Shown piece by piece: positions 1 through 10,481 of a stretch of DNA of 64,000 bases (its first letter is position 1; the number at the start of each line of letters is the position of its first letter). Both the position numbers and the translations under genes were made by a program. This DNA comes from Lacrimispora xylanisolvens (GTDB taxonomy: Bacteria; Bacillota; Clostridia; Lachnospirales; Lachnospiraceae): positions 4,329,501 through 4,393,500 of the forward strand of contig CP070896.1 in NCBI GenBank assembly GCA_017084465.1, given 5' to 3'. The notes beneath the pieces are model-generated. The model was not told the DNA's origin. It searched no databases and saw only the letters and a program-made list of their open reading frames with translations.

Positions 1-693
1 AAAAATTTACCCCCTGACAGTACCTATTGGCTGGGAACTGATTATTTGGGAAGAGACCTTTTTTCCCGTTTGTGGAAAGGTCTGAGATTTTCCATTATTG
101 TTGCTGTGGTTGCAGCAAGTCTAAAGGTGCTGATCGGTTGTATTTATGGAGCTGTTATGGCATACCTGGGCGGTTTTGTAGATGATATTATGATGCGTAT
201 TGTTGAGGTATTAAACAGTATCCCTTATCTTATCGTTACTTTAATTATTTTAGTTGTACTGGGAAATGGTTATTTACCTTTATTATTTGCATTGTGTATT
301 ACAAACTGGACAAGTACAGCCCGTATGGTAAGAGGTCAGATTTTAAAACTTCGGGAAAGCGAATACATCATGGCATCAGCAGCTTTGGGAGCATCGTCTG
401 GAAGAGTTATTATCAAACATTTAATTCCTAATACACTGAGTTTGTTAATTCTGGATCTGGCGACATCCATTCCTTATATTATTTTCGACGAGACTGTGCT
501 TTCGTTCCTGGGAATCGGCCTTCAGCCCCCTGCATTTAGTTTAGGAACACTGCTTTCAGCAGGCCAGGAGGCCATGGCTTTTTATCCTACCCATTTATTA
601 TATCCTAGTATACTTTTATGTTTACTTGTATTGTCATTTAATATTTTAGGCGACGGTTTAAGGGATGCACTTGACCCACAGCTTAGAGACTAG
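1..693 (+). CDS. oppC: Oligopeptide ABC transporter permease, OppC/DppC family (5' end outside window)
   Basis: Inner-membrane permease subunit of an oligopeptide/dipeptide importer. The frame is open from base 1 and its first residues include WLGTDYLGRDL, the conserved N-terminal OppC motif, so the true start lies upstream of the window. Several hydrophobic segments follow, then the cytoplasmic EAA loop (ASAALGASSGRVIIKHLIP), which contacts the ATPases, and the typical C-terminus GDGLRDALDPQ. It lies 12 bases before oppD, so it is the second permease of an opp operon whose binding protein and OppB must be to the left. Recognition of the family is firm; peptide specificity cannot be told. Confidence 0.93.
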   Translation, partial: KNLPPDSTYWLGTDYLGRDLFSRLWKGLRFSIIVAVVAASLKVLIGCIYGAVMAYLGGFVDDIMMRIVEVLNSIPYLIVTLIILVVLGNGYLPLLFALCITNWTSTARMVRGQILKLRESEYIMASAALGASSGRVIIKHLIPNTLSLLILDLATSIPYIIFDETVLSFLGIGLQPPAFSLGTLLSAGQEAMAFYPTHLLYPSILLCLLVLSFNILGDGLRDALDPQLRD

Positions 694-705
694 GAGGAAA
701 TCAGG

Positions 706-1776
706 ATGAGTCAGGAACCCTTATTAAAAGTGGAAGATTTAAAAGTTTCTTTTCATACCTATGCAGGAGAAGTGCAGGCTGTAAGAGGCGTGTCCTTTGA
801 TGTAAAAGCAGGAGAAGTTTTAGCCATCATCGGAGAATCAGGCTGTGGTAAAAGTGTTACATCCAGAGCGATTATGTCTCTTGTCAGAGGTCCCCAGGGG
901 GAAATCAAAAAGGGAAGTAAAATTCTCTATGAAGGAAATAACATATTAGAAATGAATAAAAAGGAGCAAAGAGCCTTCCGAGGCGGTGAATGCTCCATGA
1001 TTTTTCAGGATGCCTTAGTTTCGTTAAATCCAACCATGAAAATCGGAAAACAGATTATTGAAAATATAGTACAGCATAAAAAGATAAGCAAAAAAGAAGC
1101 CAGACAGGAAGCCATTCAGTTATTAGAAGCTGTGGGTATACCAAATCCTGAAAAGAGAATTGACCAGTATCCATTTGAATTTTCCGGCGGTATGCGGCAA
1201 AGGGCCATGATTGCCATAGCGATTGCCTGTAATCCTAAGATTTTGATTGCAGATGAGCCTACCACAGCTCTTGATGTTACGATTCAGGCACAGATTATGG
1301 AGCTGATTAAAAGTCTGAAAGAGAAACGAAATACGGCTGTCATTTTAATTACCCATGATTTTGGAGTTGTGGCAGGTTCTGCCAATAAAGTTGCCGTTAT
1401 GTATGCGGGACAGGTGATTGAAAGCGGGTCAAGAGATGAGATTTTCTACAATCCACAGCATCCATACACCTTAGCCCTTCTTGGCAGTGTTCCAAAATTA
1501 GAGTGGGCAAATAAACAGCTGTTACAGACAATTAAAGGAACGCCTCCAGATCTTATTTCTCCGCCAAAGGGCTGTGCATTTGCAAAACGCTGCAACTACT
1601 GTATGAATGTCTGCCTGGAAGAGATGCCTGGGACAACTGATTTTGAAGCTGACCATTATACACGTTGCTGGCTGCATAATCAGGAAGTACCAGAGTCTGT
1701 TAAAAAAATGTTCTACGATGACAGAAAGATCATAACTGATAACGAAAATGATGTTACAGCAGTTGAGGGTGAATAA
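706..1776 (+). CDS. oppD: Oligopeptide ABC transporter ATPase OppD/DppD
   Basis: First cytoplasmic ATPase of the peptide importer, 356 aa. Walker A is GESGCGKS at residues 43-50, the signature is FSGGMRQRAMIA and Walker B is ILIADEPTTALD. After the NBD comes the C-terminal oligopeptide-transporter extension with the cysteine pattern CAFAKRCNYCMNVC usual for OppD/OppF. Start ATG at 706 is preceded by a good AGGAGG-type site. It follows oppC by 12 bases and is followed after one base by oppF, so translational coupling is likely. Confidence 0.95.
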   Translation: MSQEPLLKVEDLKVSFHTYAGEVQAVRGVSFDVKAGEVLAIIGESGCGKSVTSRAIMSLVRGPQGEIKKGSKILYEGNNILEMNKKEQRAFRGGECSMIFQDALVSLNPTMKIGKQIIENIVQHKKISKKEARQEAIQLLEAVGIPNPEKRIDQYPFEFSGGMRQRAMIAIAIACNPKILIADEPTTALDVTIQAQIMELIKSLKEKRNTAVILITHDFGVVAGSANKVAVMYAGQVIESGSRDEIFYNPQHPYTLALLGSVPKLEWANKQLLQTIKGTPPDLISPPKGCAFAKRCNYCMNVCLEEMPGTTDFEADHYTRCWLHNQEVPESVKKMFYDDRKIITDNENDVTAVEGE

Positions 1777-1777
1777 A

Positions 1778-2743
1778 ATGAGTAGTCATGATATTTTAGA
1801 AGTAAAACATTTAAAGAAATATTTTAATGTGGGAAAGCATGATCTTTTAAAGGCGGTAGATGATGTTTCTTTCACCATAAAAGAAGGTGAAACATTAGGC
1901 CTTGTGGGTGAATCCGGCTGTGGAAAGACAACCTGCGGCCGTACGGTTGTTGGAATGTACCGCGCAACGGATGGAGAAGTATACTATAAGGGACAAAATG
2001 TACATAAATTAAAAGGCAAAGATAAAAAGGCATTTAATAAAGAAGTTCAGATCATATTTCAGGACCCTTATGCGTCTTTAGATCCCAGAATGACCGTTGC
2101 GGAAATCATTGGGGAAGGGATTGAAATCCATGAACTGGCTAAAACAAAGCAGGAAAAAGAGGAAAAGATCGCTCATCTGCTGGAGTTAGTAGGTTTAAAT
2201 AAAGAACATGCCAACCGCTTTATCCATGAATTTTCAGGCGGCCAGAGGCAAAGAATCGGGATAGCAAGAGCGCTTGCTGTTGAACCTAAATTCATTATGT
2301 GTGATGAGCCTATCTCAGCACTAGATGTATCCATTCAGGCACAGATTGCCAATATGCTGATTCAATTTCAGAAAGAAATGAAGCTTACCTATCTGTTTAT
2401 TGCCCATGATCTGGCAATGGTAAAGCATATTTCAGACCGTATTGCCGTGATGTATCTGGGCTCAATTGTGGAGCTGGCAGATTCGGAAGTACTTTACCGT
2501 CATCCGTTCCATCCTTATACGGAAGCATTAATGTCAGCGATTCCTATAGCTGATCCTAAAATTGAGGATTCCAGACAGAGAATTATGTTAGAAGGTGATG
2601 TGCCAAGTCCTATTAACACACCGCCAGGCTGTAAATTCCAGGGCAGATGCCGGAAAGCGATGAATCAGTGTAAATGTGATGCACCTGAATTAAAAGAAGT
2701 AGAACCGGGACATTTTGTCGCCTGTCACTTATATAATAAATAG
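1778..2743 (+). CDS. oppF: Oligopeptide ABC transporter ATPase OppF/DppF
   Basis: Second ATPase of the importer, 321 aa, pairing with OppD to energise peptide uptake. Walker A is GESGCGKTT, the signature is [15 protein letters not shown] and Walker B is [14 protein letters not shown]-terminal Cys motif [15 protein letters not shown] is present. I chose ATG 1778, preceded by a purine-rich GAGGGTG, over an in-frame ATG at 1748 lying inside oppD, because family members start close to this point and the spacing from the oppD stop is one base. Confidence 0.94.
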   Translation: MSSHDILEVKHLKKYFNVGKHDLLKAVDDVSFTIKEGETLGLVGESGCGKTTCGRTVVGMYRATDGEVYYKGQNVHKLKGKDKKAFNKEVQIIFQDPYASLDPRMTVAEIIGEGIEIHELAKTKQEKEEKIAHLLELVGLNKEHANRFIHEFSGGQRQRIGIARALAVEPKFIMCDEPISALDVSIQAQIANMLIQFQKEMKLTYLFIAHDLAMVKHISDRIAVMYLGSIVELADSEVLYRHPFHPYTEALMSAIPIADPKIEDSRQRIMLEGDVPSPINTPPGCKFQGRCRKAMNQCKCDAPELKEVEPGHFVACHLYNK

Positions 2744-2750
2744 GTTGAAT

Positions 2751-3107
2751 ATGATGGAACGTTTAAAGACAGTGGGATTGGATTTTTATAAATGCCTGAA
2801 GTACAGCAGTATCATTAGCGGCATCTTAGTGGTGGTTGTTGGTGTGAGCAGTTTTGTAATTTCAAAAGGAAATTTAATGGCTGCGCTGGAAAGCATGAAG
2901 GCAATTTTGTTTGCTGCCGGAAGTATGGGACTCATTATGGGGGCAGTGTCAATTTTGAGAAAAGACCGGGAAAATGAAAAAGAATGGTTCGAGTGGAAAA
3001 AGAGATTTAAAATATTTTCTTACAGGGTAGCCATTAGCATTATGAGTATTACTATTTTGTTATATGGTTGCATAATAGATGAGCTATTGTTTATGCTAAA
3101 TCATTAA
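2751..3107 (+). CDS. Small membrane protein of unknown function
   Basis: 118 aa, not recognised. Three hydrophobic segments are visible, at about residues 18-38 (rich in Val/Ile), 48-70 (with GSMGLIMGA) and 92-112. A charged stretch (KDRENEKEWFEWKKR) separates the second and third, consistent with a small three-helix membrane protein. The ATG at 2751 (or 2754) is 7 bases after the oppF stop and the gene precedes the operon terminator, so it is cotranscribed with opp. A role in peptide transport is not shown by the sequence. Confidence 0.6.
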   Translation: MMERLKTVGLDFYKCLKYSSIISGILVVVVGVSSFVISKGNLMAALESMKAILFAAGSMGLIMGAVSILRKDRENEKEWFEWKKRFKIFSYRVAISIMSITILLYGCIIDELLFMLNH

Positions 3108-3118
3108 AATTGATTGAA

Positions 3119-3158
3119 AAGGCGCTCTGCGGTATTTTATTATGCTGCAAAGCGCCTT
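3119..3158. terminator. Terminator between opp operon and MATE gene
   Basis: Inverted repeat AAGGCGCT (3119-3126) / AGCGCCTT (3151-3158), extended inward by TGC/GCA pairs. It lies between convergent genes, so it could serve both strands. The T-run on the plus side is weak. Confidence 0.7.
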
Positions 3159-3177
3159 ATTTCAATTTATTTCATTA

Positions 3178-4539
3178 TCAGTAGTTTATGTCGGATACCC
3201 ATTTCACCCTTAATATAAGGATCGTGGTAATAAGTGCAGCCATGTAATTGGAAAACAGGTTCCCCCAGAATACCGAATAAAAGCCCAGAACATGTTCGGT
3301 TGCCAATATAAATATGTAACGCAGAAGCCATACCCGCAGCAGGCTGATAAAGAGCGTGATCCGGGTTTTTCCCAACCCGATAAAAGCACCTTGCTGAACC
3401 ATACATATACTAAAGCCGATTACGGAGTAGGTATAAATATGAAGCGCCTGATTTGCTACAGCCAGAACAGATGCATCTCTGGTAAACAGTACCGTAAGTT
3501 TAGATGACAATGGAACCACCAGAGCGATTAAAAGTGCAGCAGTAATGGCACTTATAATACATCCGTCGAAACAGGCTTTTTTGCCTTCTCCGGCTGCTTG
3601 GCTCCGATATTCATGCTGACCATGGTAGTGACAGCAGAACCGAATGAGGAGGGCAGTATGAAGCATATGGAGGTTATGTTATTAGCAATTCCCTGCCCGT
3701 TTAATACAACCGCCCCGTATTTTTCCACTTCATTGTTAATCAGGAAAAAGCCCAGGTTAAGCATCAGACTGGAAAGCATGGCAGGAAAGCCGATTCGCAG
3801 TAAAGTATGAATGATGGACCAGTCAAACCGGAAGCCATTCAGGATAAAGCGTTCTCCAGTTTTTTTGATGAACAATTCAAAATACATCCACCCCGTAATT
3901 AAAAAGTTGGATGCCAGGGAAGCCATGACAGAGCCTACAAGACCCCAGCGGAAAACTGCAATAAAGAGGGCGTTGAAAATAATTTTTAATATCAGCATGA
4001 TCACCATTCGGACAAATGTATCCTCCGGCTTGCCGTTGGCATTTTTTATGGAGTTATAGATTGATTCCATAAAGGAAAATGGTGTCACACAGGCGTTCAA
4101 TGCAAGATAAAGAAAGACATTGCGGGAAATTTCTTTATTTACATGGGCGGATATGGGAAATGCTAAGGCAACCAAAATAGGTGCAAGGAAAAAGCCCAGT
4201 AAAAAAGTAAATACGATGATCTGAGTGGAAATCTTCCGGCTGTTTTTTAAAGTCTCCGTTTCCATTGGACTGGCCGATAATGGCCATTCCAGCCACGCTC
4301 ACTCCCTGCGCCAGGGCTGAGACCATGTTTACAATAGGGGTGCAGTAGGTGACGGCACTTGCCGCATTGGTTCCTACCAGATTGTTAAGAAATAAGCCAT
4401 CGATAACTGGTATTGCGGATTGGATGAGACCCATCATCAGGGTGGGAATGGAAAGAAATAAAATGGTTCCAAAGACGGAGCCGTTAAGAATGAGATCCCG
4501 CCGTTGTTCGGTGCTTTGCTTTAAAAAGTTTGAATTCAT
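3178..4539 (-). CDS. MATE family efflux transporter (two frame breaks in T6 runs)
   Basis: Na+- or H+-coupled multidrug/toxin exporter of the inner membrane. The N-terminal part has the MATE start (ILFLSIPTLMMGLIQSAIPVID) and GQSNGNGDFK, and the rest holds many hydrophobic helices. The reading frame is broken twice, at run 4243-4248 (one base too many) and at run 3577-3582 (one base too few). With both corrected the protein is 453 aa, the normal MATE length, so I read this as one intact gene with sequence errors and not as a pseudogene. Start ATG at 4539 has a GGTGA site. It is monocistronic and convergent with the opp operon. A partial second copy of its 3' end lies at 5103-5190. Confidence 0.82.
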
Positions 4540-4601
4540 GTCGGTTCACCTGATTTAGTAGATTTGCGGTAGAGTTTTCAGTCAGTACCGTACAAAATTA
4601 A

Positions 4602-4630
4602 AATATACTCTTGGGGGATTGGAAAGTCAA
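4602..4630 (-). promoter_or_regulatory. Promoter of the MATE gene
   Basis: On the minus strand, -35 TTGACT (4625-4630) and -10 TATATT (4602-4607) are separated by 17 bases, about 60 bases before the MATE start. Confidence 0.6.
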
Positions 4631-4639
4631 ACAAAAATG

Positions 4640-5102
4640 AATACTTTTTTCTAAATGATAATTGAAAGTTGCCCCCCATCTGGGTTACATTTGCTCTTTT
4701 ATCCATTTATGGCATCTAGTGAGGCATTCATAGTTCATTTTCAACCATATGCCTCATTTCTTAGATTTTTAGATCATATCAAACACGATTCGGGGTATTT
4801 TCAGTAACGGATCTTTATTTACTCCCCGTAGCATTCAAATTGCGTGGCATAGATAAAATGTTTTAATCCCTCTGCCCCGTTTCTTTGATTTTATAATCCT
4901 TTCTATATCATTTGAGGCATAGCAGCAAATAGGTCTTTGCCTATGCCCCCAATAAAGATATCCATAACTTAAGCTACATTTATAACATCTTTTTTTCGAG
5001 TCAGACTTTATTACAATAAAGATATTCCCTGATAAAACATATAATACAAGTTGATATGAAATCATAAAGATTTCACTTCATTTTGCAACACTTCCCTTTT
5101 GT
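4640..5102. other. Non-coding stretch with several inverted repeats
   Basis: No credible gene. Two inverted repeats are visible: TGAGGCAT (4720-4727) / ATGCCTCA (4749-4756), and a CGGGGTA / TACTCCCCG pair around 4792-4828. The word GAGGCAT also recurs near 4912. This may be decayed mobile or coding DNA; nothing in it is recognised. Confidence 0.3.
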
Positions 5103-5190
5103 CAATTTATTAAATTATCAGTAGTTTATGTCAGATACCCATACACATTTTACATTCTACCAGAATACCGAATGAAAGCCCATACATGTT
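5103..5190 (-). pseudogene. Remnant of a second MATE gene 3' end
   Basis: Bases 5103-5142 match 3163-3202 with three differences, and 5160-5190 match 3265-3296 closely. Both blocks are in the same order and orientation as the MATE 3' end, but the 62 bases between them are reduced to 17. This is an internally deleted, decayed duplicate of the MATE terminus and its flank. No reading frame survives. Confidence 0.7.
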
Positions 5191-5410
5191 AATTTTGGAT
5201 TTGTATTAAATGCACATATAATTATAAAATAATTAAAAAATAAATCACAATAACTACAATAAAATAAATAAAAGAAATTTTGTATATAAAAAAATGCCTG
5301 TCTTTTCAGAGAAAGAAATCTTTGATATAATAAAAAATGCCATATATCCGGAAATACTACAACGGCTGCATGGTAATGCTTATTATAACAAACTGGAAAG
5401 AGGACAAGGA

Positions 5411-7233
5411 ATGAAAAAATCTTCAAAATTATCAGTTCGTATGTTTCTTCTCCTTCTGCTGTGCGTAGTAATGCCTCTGGCAGGACTTTGCTTTTATGTG
5501 CGTGCCAGTATGGAACATTTTATTCAGGAAAACTGAGCGAAAAAGTCATTCAGAACATTTCCAGAGGAGAGCGAAATATCTGTGATAATTTACAGGATAT
5601 AGCTGCGTTAACAAATGTCTTTGTATATGACGAGGAGCTGCAAAGGCGCATAACTGATTCAAATACCTCCGAATACGACAATACGAAGTACTTTGACCAG
5701 ATGGTACATAAGCTGAGCATAGCCAGTGGATTTGATTTTGTTCAGGATATGAAGATTCTTCTGTTTGACAATTATGGCAGGATTTACTCCAATTGGAGCC
5801 TGAATTATCAGGATTACCAGTTTCTCCTGGATCAGGATTGGGTAAAAAAGAGCAGGGAGAACGATGGGCATATTGTATGGTCAATGTTTAATCCGGCCTA
5901 TATCGTTGGTGAACAGAAAAACCAGACCTATATTTCTCTGGCCAAATCCCTTCTTAAGGACTATACTACGGGAAATGTGATAGGAACTCTTATCATCAGC
6001 ATTGACCAGAAAAAATTCAGCGACCTTTTGATGGAATACGCTTATTCGGGTGATATTGCCTATGTCTGTGTGGGAGAAGGAACCATACTTTTGCAAAATG
6101 ACATCAGTGGAGTTGTTCGTGAGGAAGATTTAAGGAATCTATACCGGGAAACGGCGGGGGAAAAAAGCGGTAGTTTACGGTATCATACTGGTGGAGGAAA
6201 TTTCCTGATTAGTTATTATACCATACCAAAGCCATGGGTGTTTAATGATCAGCAGATGAAGGTCTTTCATTTCACCAACTATCAGGAAGTGACCAATCAA
6301 ATGGAAATGATCGGGTTTCGGATGAATATGATACTCCTGATTGTCTTATGTGCGCTGGTGTTAATCCTGTACATATCTATCAGGATGATGGTGAAACCCA
6401 TTGTCAAGCTTAGCGGTCAGATGGAAAATTATACACTGAATATGGATTTGGAGGATATTGATATGGAGCGGTCCGATGAGATCGGCCGGTTAAACCGCTC
6501 CTTTCGGCAAATGTCTGTCAACATCAGCGGTTTGTTTGAACAGCTTAAAAATGAGCATGAGGTAAAGGAAAAGTACCGGTATGAATTCCTCCGTGCTCAG
6601 TTGAATCCTCATTTTTTATTTAATACATTATCAACCATTCGTTGGATGGCAATTATAAGGGGCGCAGATAATATTGTGGACGGCATTGATGCTCTGGCTC
6701 ATATCTTAAAATACAGCATGAGCAGGGAAAACTGCCTGGTAACAGTGTCAGAAGAGGTAGAAAATATCAAAAACTATCTTTATATCCAGAACTGCCGCTA
6801 TGGAAACCACTGCAGACTGGAAATAGATCTGGAGGATGATATACTGAATTTAAAAACAGCTAAATTTATCCTCCAGCCTATTGTGGAGAATGCTATTATC
6901 CATGGATATGACAAGGATAGAGAGGAAATTCTGATACGAATTTACGGTTTTACGGAGGAGGGCAGCCTTAACATCTATGTAGAGGATGACGGAGTGGGTA
7001 TTTCCCCCAATGTTATCAGGCAGTTTGAGGAATCCAGAAAGGATCGGGTAAAGGAGAGCAAGCTGACAGGAATCGGAATTAAAAATGTAGACGAGTATAT
7101 CCGGATTACATTTGGTAATCAGTATGGACTCACCATAGAAAACCTTAAAACCCGGGGGACGGTGGTATTGTTCACTCTTCCGGTAATCAGAGAGGAGAAA
7201 ACAGGGCATGAAGAGAGTAATGATTGTGGATGA
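5411..7233 (+). CDS. Sensor histidine kinase, YesM/LytS-type (one frame break)
   Basis: Membrane sensor kinase that would phosphorylate the adjacent regulator. Start ATG 5411 has the site AGGACAAGG. The frame breaks in the A4 run 5529-5532; one more A joins QEN to KLSEKV and gives about 607 aa. Order: TM helix at about 9-28, an extracytoplasmic sensor region to about 290, a second TM, a HAMP linker, then the His_kinase domain with QLNPHFLFNTL (phosphoacceptor His near residue 401). HATPase boxes VENAIIHGYD, EDDGVGIS and GIGIKNV close the protein. It overlaps the next gene by 26 bases. Kinases of this type commonly control neighbouring sugar ABC transporters, which fits here. Confidence 0.88.
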
Positions 7234-8845
7234 TGAAGTTTTAGTGCGCCTGGGAATCCAGTCATTGATCCGATGGGAAAACTATGGATACCAGATTGTT
7301 TGTGATGCATCCGATGGGGAAGAAGCGCTTCAGAAGATCAGACAGTATCAGCCGGATATCGTTCTCACAGATTTAAAGATGAGTCCAATGGATGGTTTTG
7401 AACTGATTTCAGAGTGCAGGGAAAAATATCCAAATATCCAGTTTATTGTCTTAAGCAGTTATAATGATTTTGACAATGTGAGAACTGCCATGAAAATAGG
7501 AGCATTTGATTATGTTTTTAAACTGACAGTAAAGCCGGAAGAACTGTTGAAAATTATGAACGAAGCCACCTCTCACGGGAAGGGAGCGGAGACGGCACAG
7601 GAAGCCTCTTCCCTATCGGAAAGGAATTTAGAAGTTATAAAAAGGGGACTGTTTAAAAAAATTATTAACTCAGAAACTTTTTTAAATAAAAACCTGGAGG
7701 AAATGATAAAACTGCCTCTGACAATAAGTTTTGACCAGCCCTTCTATATTCTCTCTGTTACCATCGATGATTTTAATGTGGTAAGAAAAAAAGGCGATTT
7801 CATGGATTTGGAGCTTTTGATATTTACCATGGATAATATTCTTGGAGAACTGTTCGGGCGTCATCACCGGTGTGAGGTGTTTCAATACGGAGAATACGAT
7901 TTTGCCTTAGCTGTAAACCGGGAAGAAAAACAGAATTATGAGACTTTTTTTACGGAGATGGAAAAGGAGTTTGGTATCTTTGTTAACTGCTCCAGGCAGT
8001 ATTACGGTCTTGAGGTGAGTGGTGCGTTAAGCAGAGAATATCAGGGAATCCAGGAACTAAAAACTGCTATTACCCAGAACCGTGAAACGCTGAAGATGCG
8101 CTTTTTTTCAGAATCAGGAAAGCTCCACTTATATGAAGCGTTCAGCAGGGAAATAGTCGTTTTGCCTTCTGAGTATGATAACTCGGCCTTGGAAAGTTTG
8201 ACAGCGGAACACGACTTTTATGGAATCAGAAAATTTATGGAGGGATTTTTTGGCTTTTTAAAAGAAAAGAATCGTTGGGAGCCGGAAGAAATCCGCTATC
8301 TGCTGAGAAAATCCTATGGAACCCTGTCTGCAGCCTTTGCCCGCAGCAGAGTTGATATTGATATGTTTTTGGATAAAAATGGATTAAATATGGAAGCTGC
8401 TATCAGCGATTATACGTACCTGGAAAAAATCAGGCAATCTGTATTAGAACTTGTGGAACTGTATAAAAAAGAGTATGAATTAAATAGCGGCAGGATTTTG
8501 AGAAAAGAGGTTGCCGAAGCTAAAAGCTTTGTAAGAAGACATATGAAGGAAGAATTGCAGGTGGCAGATATTGCGGCCTTGGTGAATATGAGTGGGAGTT
8601 ATTTTTCCCATGTATTTAAAAAGGAGGAAGGGATCAGTTTTTTGGAATATGTTTACCGGGTGCGAATGGAACATGCCAGATACTTACTGGAAAGCAGCGA
8701 TTTAAAGGTCAATGAGATCGCGGACGAAGTTGGTATCGTTAATCCCAATTATTTTAGTACTCAGTTTAAAAAGAGTGTGGGACAGTCCCCTCTGGAATAC
8801 CGCCAGGCTCAATTAAATAAAACAGAAGTAAATAGCAGGATTTGA
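7208..8845 (+). CDS. Response regulator, YesN-type (REC + AraC HTH)
   Basis: 545 aa DNA-binding response regulator, partner of the upstream kinase. The receiver domain occupies residues 1 to about 120 with acidic pocket D8/D9 and phosphoacceptor D55 (LTDLKMSPMDG). A long linker of unknown fold follows, then an AraC-type double helix-turn-helix at about 440-540 (VADIAALVNMSGSYFSHVFKK and VNEIADEVGI). It probably activates the downstream binding-protein/permease genes. Its start lies inside the kinase frame, implying coupled translation. Confidence 0.93.
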   Translation: MKRVMIVDDEVLVRLGIQSLIRWENYGYQIVCDASDGEEALQKIRQYQPDIVLTDLKMSPMDGFELISECREKYPNIQFIVLSSYNDFDNVRTAMKIGAFDYVFKLTVKPEELLKIMNEATSHGKGAETAQEASSLSERNLEVIKRGLFKKIINSETFLNKNLEEMIKLPLTISFDQPFYILSVTIDDFNVVRKKGDFMDLELLIFTMDNILGELFGRHHRCEVFQYGEYDFALAVNREEKQNYETFFTEMEKEFGIFVNCSRQYYGLEVSGALSREYQGIQELKTAITQNRETLKMRFFSESGKLHLYEAFSREIVVLPSEYDNSALESLTAEHDFYGIRKFMEGFFGFLKEKNRWEPEEIRYLLRKSYGTLSAAFARSRVDIDMFLDKNGLNMEAAISDYTYLEKIRQSVLELVELYKKEYELNSGRILRKEVAEAKSFVRRHMKEELQVADIAALVNMSGSYFSHVFKKEEGISFLEYVYRVRMEHARYLLESSDLKVNEIADEVGIVNPNYFSTQFKKSVGQSPLEYRQAQLNKTEVNSRI

Positions 8846-8924
8846 AAGAAAAATAGCAGGATATTAGAGCATTGACAAAAATGAAAGGTTAAGGAGCGGA
8901 AAATCGTAAAAATTGGGAGAAAGA

Positions 8925-8960
8925 CAGCAGGCTGAGGGATATCTCTTACCTGCTGTTTTT
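8925..8960 (+). terminator. Terminator of the kinase/regulator operon
   Basis: Stem CAGCAGG (8925-8931) / CCTGCTG (8949-8955) followed by TTTTT. It separates the two-component genes from the transporter operon, which therefore needs its own, presumably regulated, promoter just downstream. Confidence 0.8.
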
Positions 8961-9005
8961 GTTATAGTATAGACAGTTGCAATTATATTATTGGAGGAAG
9001 GTATA

Positions 9006-10403
9006 ATGAGAAAATGGAAGAAATTAGGGGCTTTGGGTATGGCATCTCTCATGGCAGTATCAGTGATGGCAGGTTGCCAGGGTAGTCAGAAAACGCAGCA
9101 GGCAGCCACGTCTGCAGATACTGTAAAAACGGAGGGAGCGAAGACGGAGGGGGAAAAGACAGATAACCCAGCCCCTGTGGTTTTGCGGATGTGGGGAGGA
9201 GTTCCGGCGGAAGCTGGCCCTCAGGCAGTTTGTGATAACTTCAACCAGCTCTATAAGGACAAAGGGATACAGGTTGAGTATGAACGATTTGTAAATGATG
9301 ATACAGGAAATTTAAAGCTGGAGACAAATCTTCTCTCAGGTGATGGAGTAGATCTTTATATGACCTACAGTACCGATGCTCTCACAAAGCGGGCGGAAGG
9401 AAACATGGCTCTTGATCTTTCAAAGCTGATCGCCCGGGATAATTTCCAGCTGACAAACTATTTTGGAACTTTGGCTGAGGCATATTACATCAATGGGAAA
9501 CCCTATTCCATTCCAACAAAGCTTGATCAGTATGGAATTGTATTAAACCAGGACATGTTTGAAGCAGCAGGAATTGAAATTCCTACGGAATGGACTTTTG
9601 ATGAATTCAGAGAGATTGCCAAAAAGCTCACTCATGGAGACGGACAGGATAAGGTATACGGCATGTTCTGGAATTCCCAACAGGATTTGACTTACCTTTT
9701 TACCTATCTGGCAGCCCAGACCAACGGCGGGGATCCCATGTATAAAAATGACAAGGAAACCAGCTTTGACGACCCAGTGGTGATTAAATCCGTTGAGCTG
9801 ATTAATAACATGATGAATGTAGATAAAACATCCCCTACACATACGGATTCTGTGACCCAGAAACTATCACAGGAAAGCATGTTTTTAACAGGAAAATCTG
9901 CCATGACGGTGGGCCCGTGGATTGTAAGAAGCATAAAAGACCAGGCCAGTTATCCTCATGAATTTAAGACGGCCTTTGCTCCATATCCGGTGGTAGAGAA
10001 GGGACAGAGAAAGTACACACAAGGAGGTTATGGAGATCATTTATGCATTAATCCCAAGTCACAAAATATTGATGCAGCATGGGAATTTGCAAAGTGGTAT
10101 GCGACAAAAGGAATGCTTCCTGTGGTAGAAGGCGGACGGGTACCTGCTTCAAATACCTATAATGCCCTTGAAGTAACAGAGGCATTTGTTATGGGTGCTG
10201 AGAATTATCTGGATGCAGAAACCACACAGAAGATCCTTATAACACCAGCCGATAATTACGCAGTTCCTTCTATTACGAATCATATTGCGGAGGTAAAGAA
10301 AATAGCAGTCGAAGAATTGGAAGGGATCTTTATCGGAAAGCAGACGGTTGAAGATGGTATGAAAAAGGCCAAAGCAAGGGCAGATGAACTTTTGCAAAAA
10401 TAG
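9006..10403 (+). CDS. Extracellular solute-binding lipoprotein (family 1, CUT1 sugar-type ABC importer)
   Basis: 465 aa lipid-anchored binding protein that delivers a substrate to the two permeases downstream. The signal sequence runs to lipobox VMAGC with Cys24 as the lipidated residue. A Thr/Lys/Glu-rich linker follows, then a typical family-1 binding fold (MWGGVPAEAGPQAV near the start). The start is ATG 9006, with GGAGGAAG ending 6 bases before it; an in-frame ATG at 8991 overlaps the ribosome site and is rejected. The ligand, probably an oligosaccharide or related polyol/acid, is not evident. Confidence 0.9.
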   Translation: MRKWKKLGALGMASLMAVSVMAGCQGSQKTQQAATSADTVKTEGAKTEGEKTDNPAPVVLRMWGGVPAEAGPQAVCDNFNQLYKDKGIQVEYERFVNDDTGNLKLETNLLSGDGVDLYMTYSTDALTKRAEGNMALDLSKLIARDNFQLTNYFGTLAEAYYINGKPYSIPTKLDQYGIVLNQDMFEAAGIEIPTEWTFDEFREIAKKLTHGDGQDKVYGMFWNSQQDLTYLFTYLAAQTNGGDPMYKNDKETSFDDPVVIKSVELINNMMNVDKTSPTHTDSVTQKLSQESMFLTGKSAMTVGPWIVRSIKDQASYPHEFKTAFAPYPVVEKGQRKYTQGGYGDHLCINPKSQNIDAAWEFAKWYATKGMLPVVEGGRVPASNTYNALEVTEAFVMGAENYLDAETTQKILITPADNYAVPSITNHIAEVKKIAVEELEGIFIGKQTVEDGMKKAKARADELLQK

Positions 10404-10418
10404 TCAGAGATAAGATTT

Positions 10419-10450
10419 CCGGAGCTGCCAAAATGAGACGGCGGCTCCGG
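10419..10450 (+). other. Intercistronic hairpin after the binding-protein gene
   Basis: Stem CCGGAGC (10419-10425) / GCTCCGG (10444-10450) with inner GCC/GGC. There is no U-run, so it is more likely a transcript-stabilising or processing hairpin than a full terminator, keeping binding-protein mRNA above permease mRNA. Confidence 0.6.
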
Positions 10451-10481
10451 GAAAATAAAAAGAGAGGAGGGAATCATTGAC

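Noticed and set aside
3178..4539. MATE gene as a true pseudogene
   Set aside because: Two single-base run-length changes restore a 453 aa protein of normal length and motifs.
4835..5065. Minus-strand ORF of 76 codons
   Set aside because: There is no ribosome site and no family resemblance, and the composition is typical of AT-rich non-coding DNA. It may be decayed coding sequence but cannot be supported.
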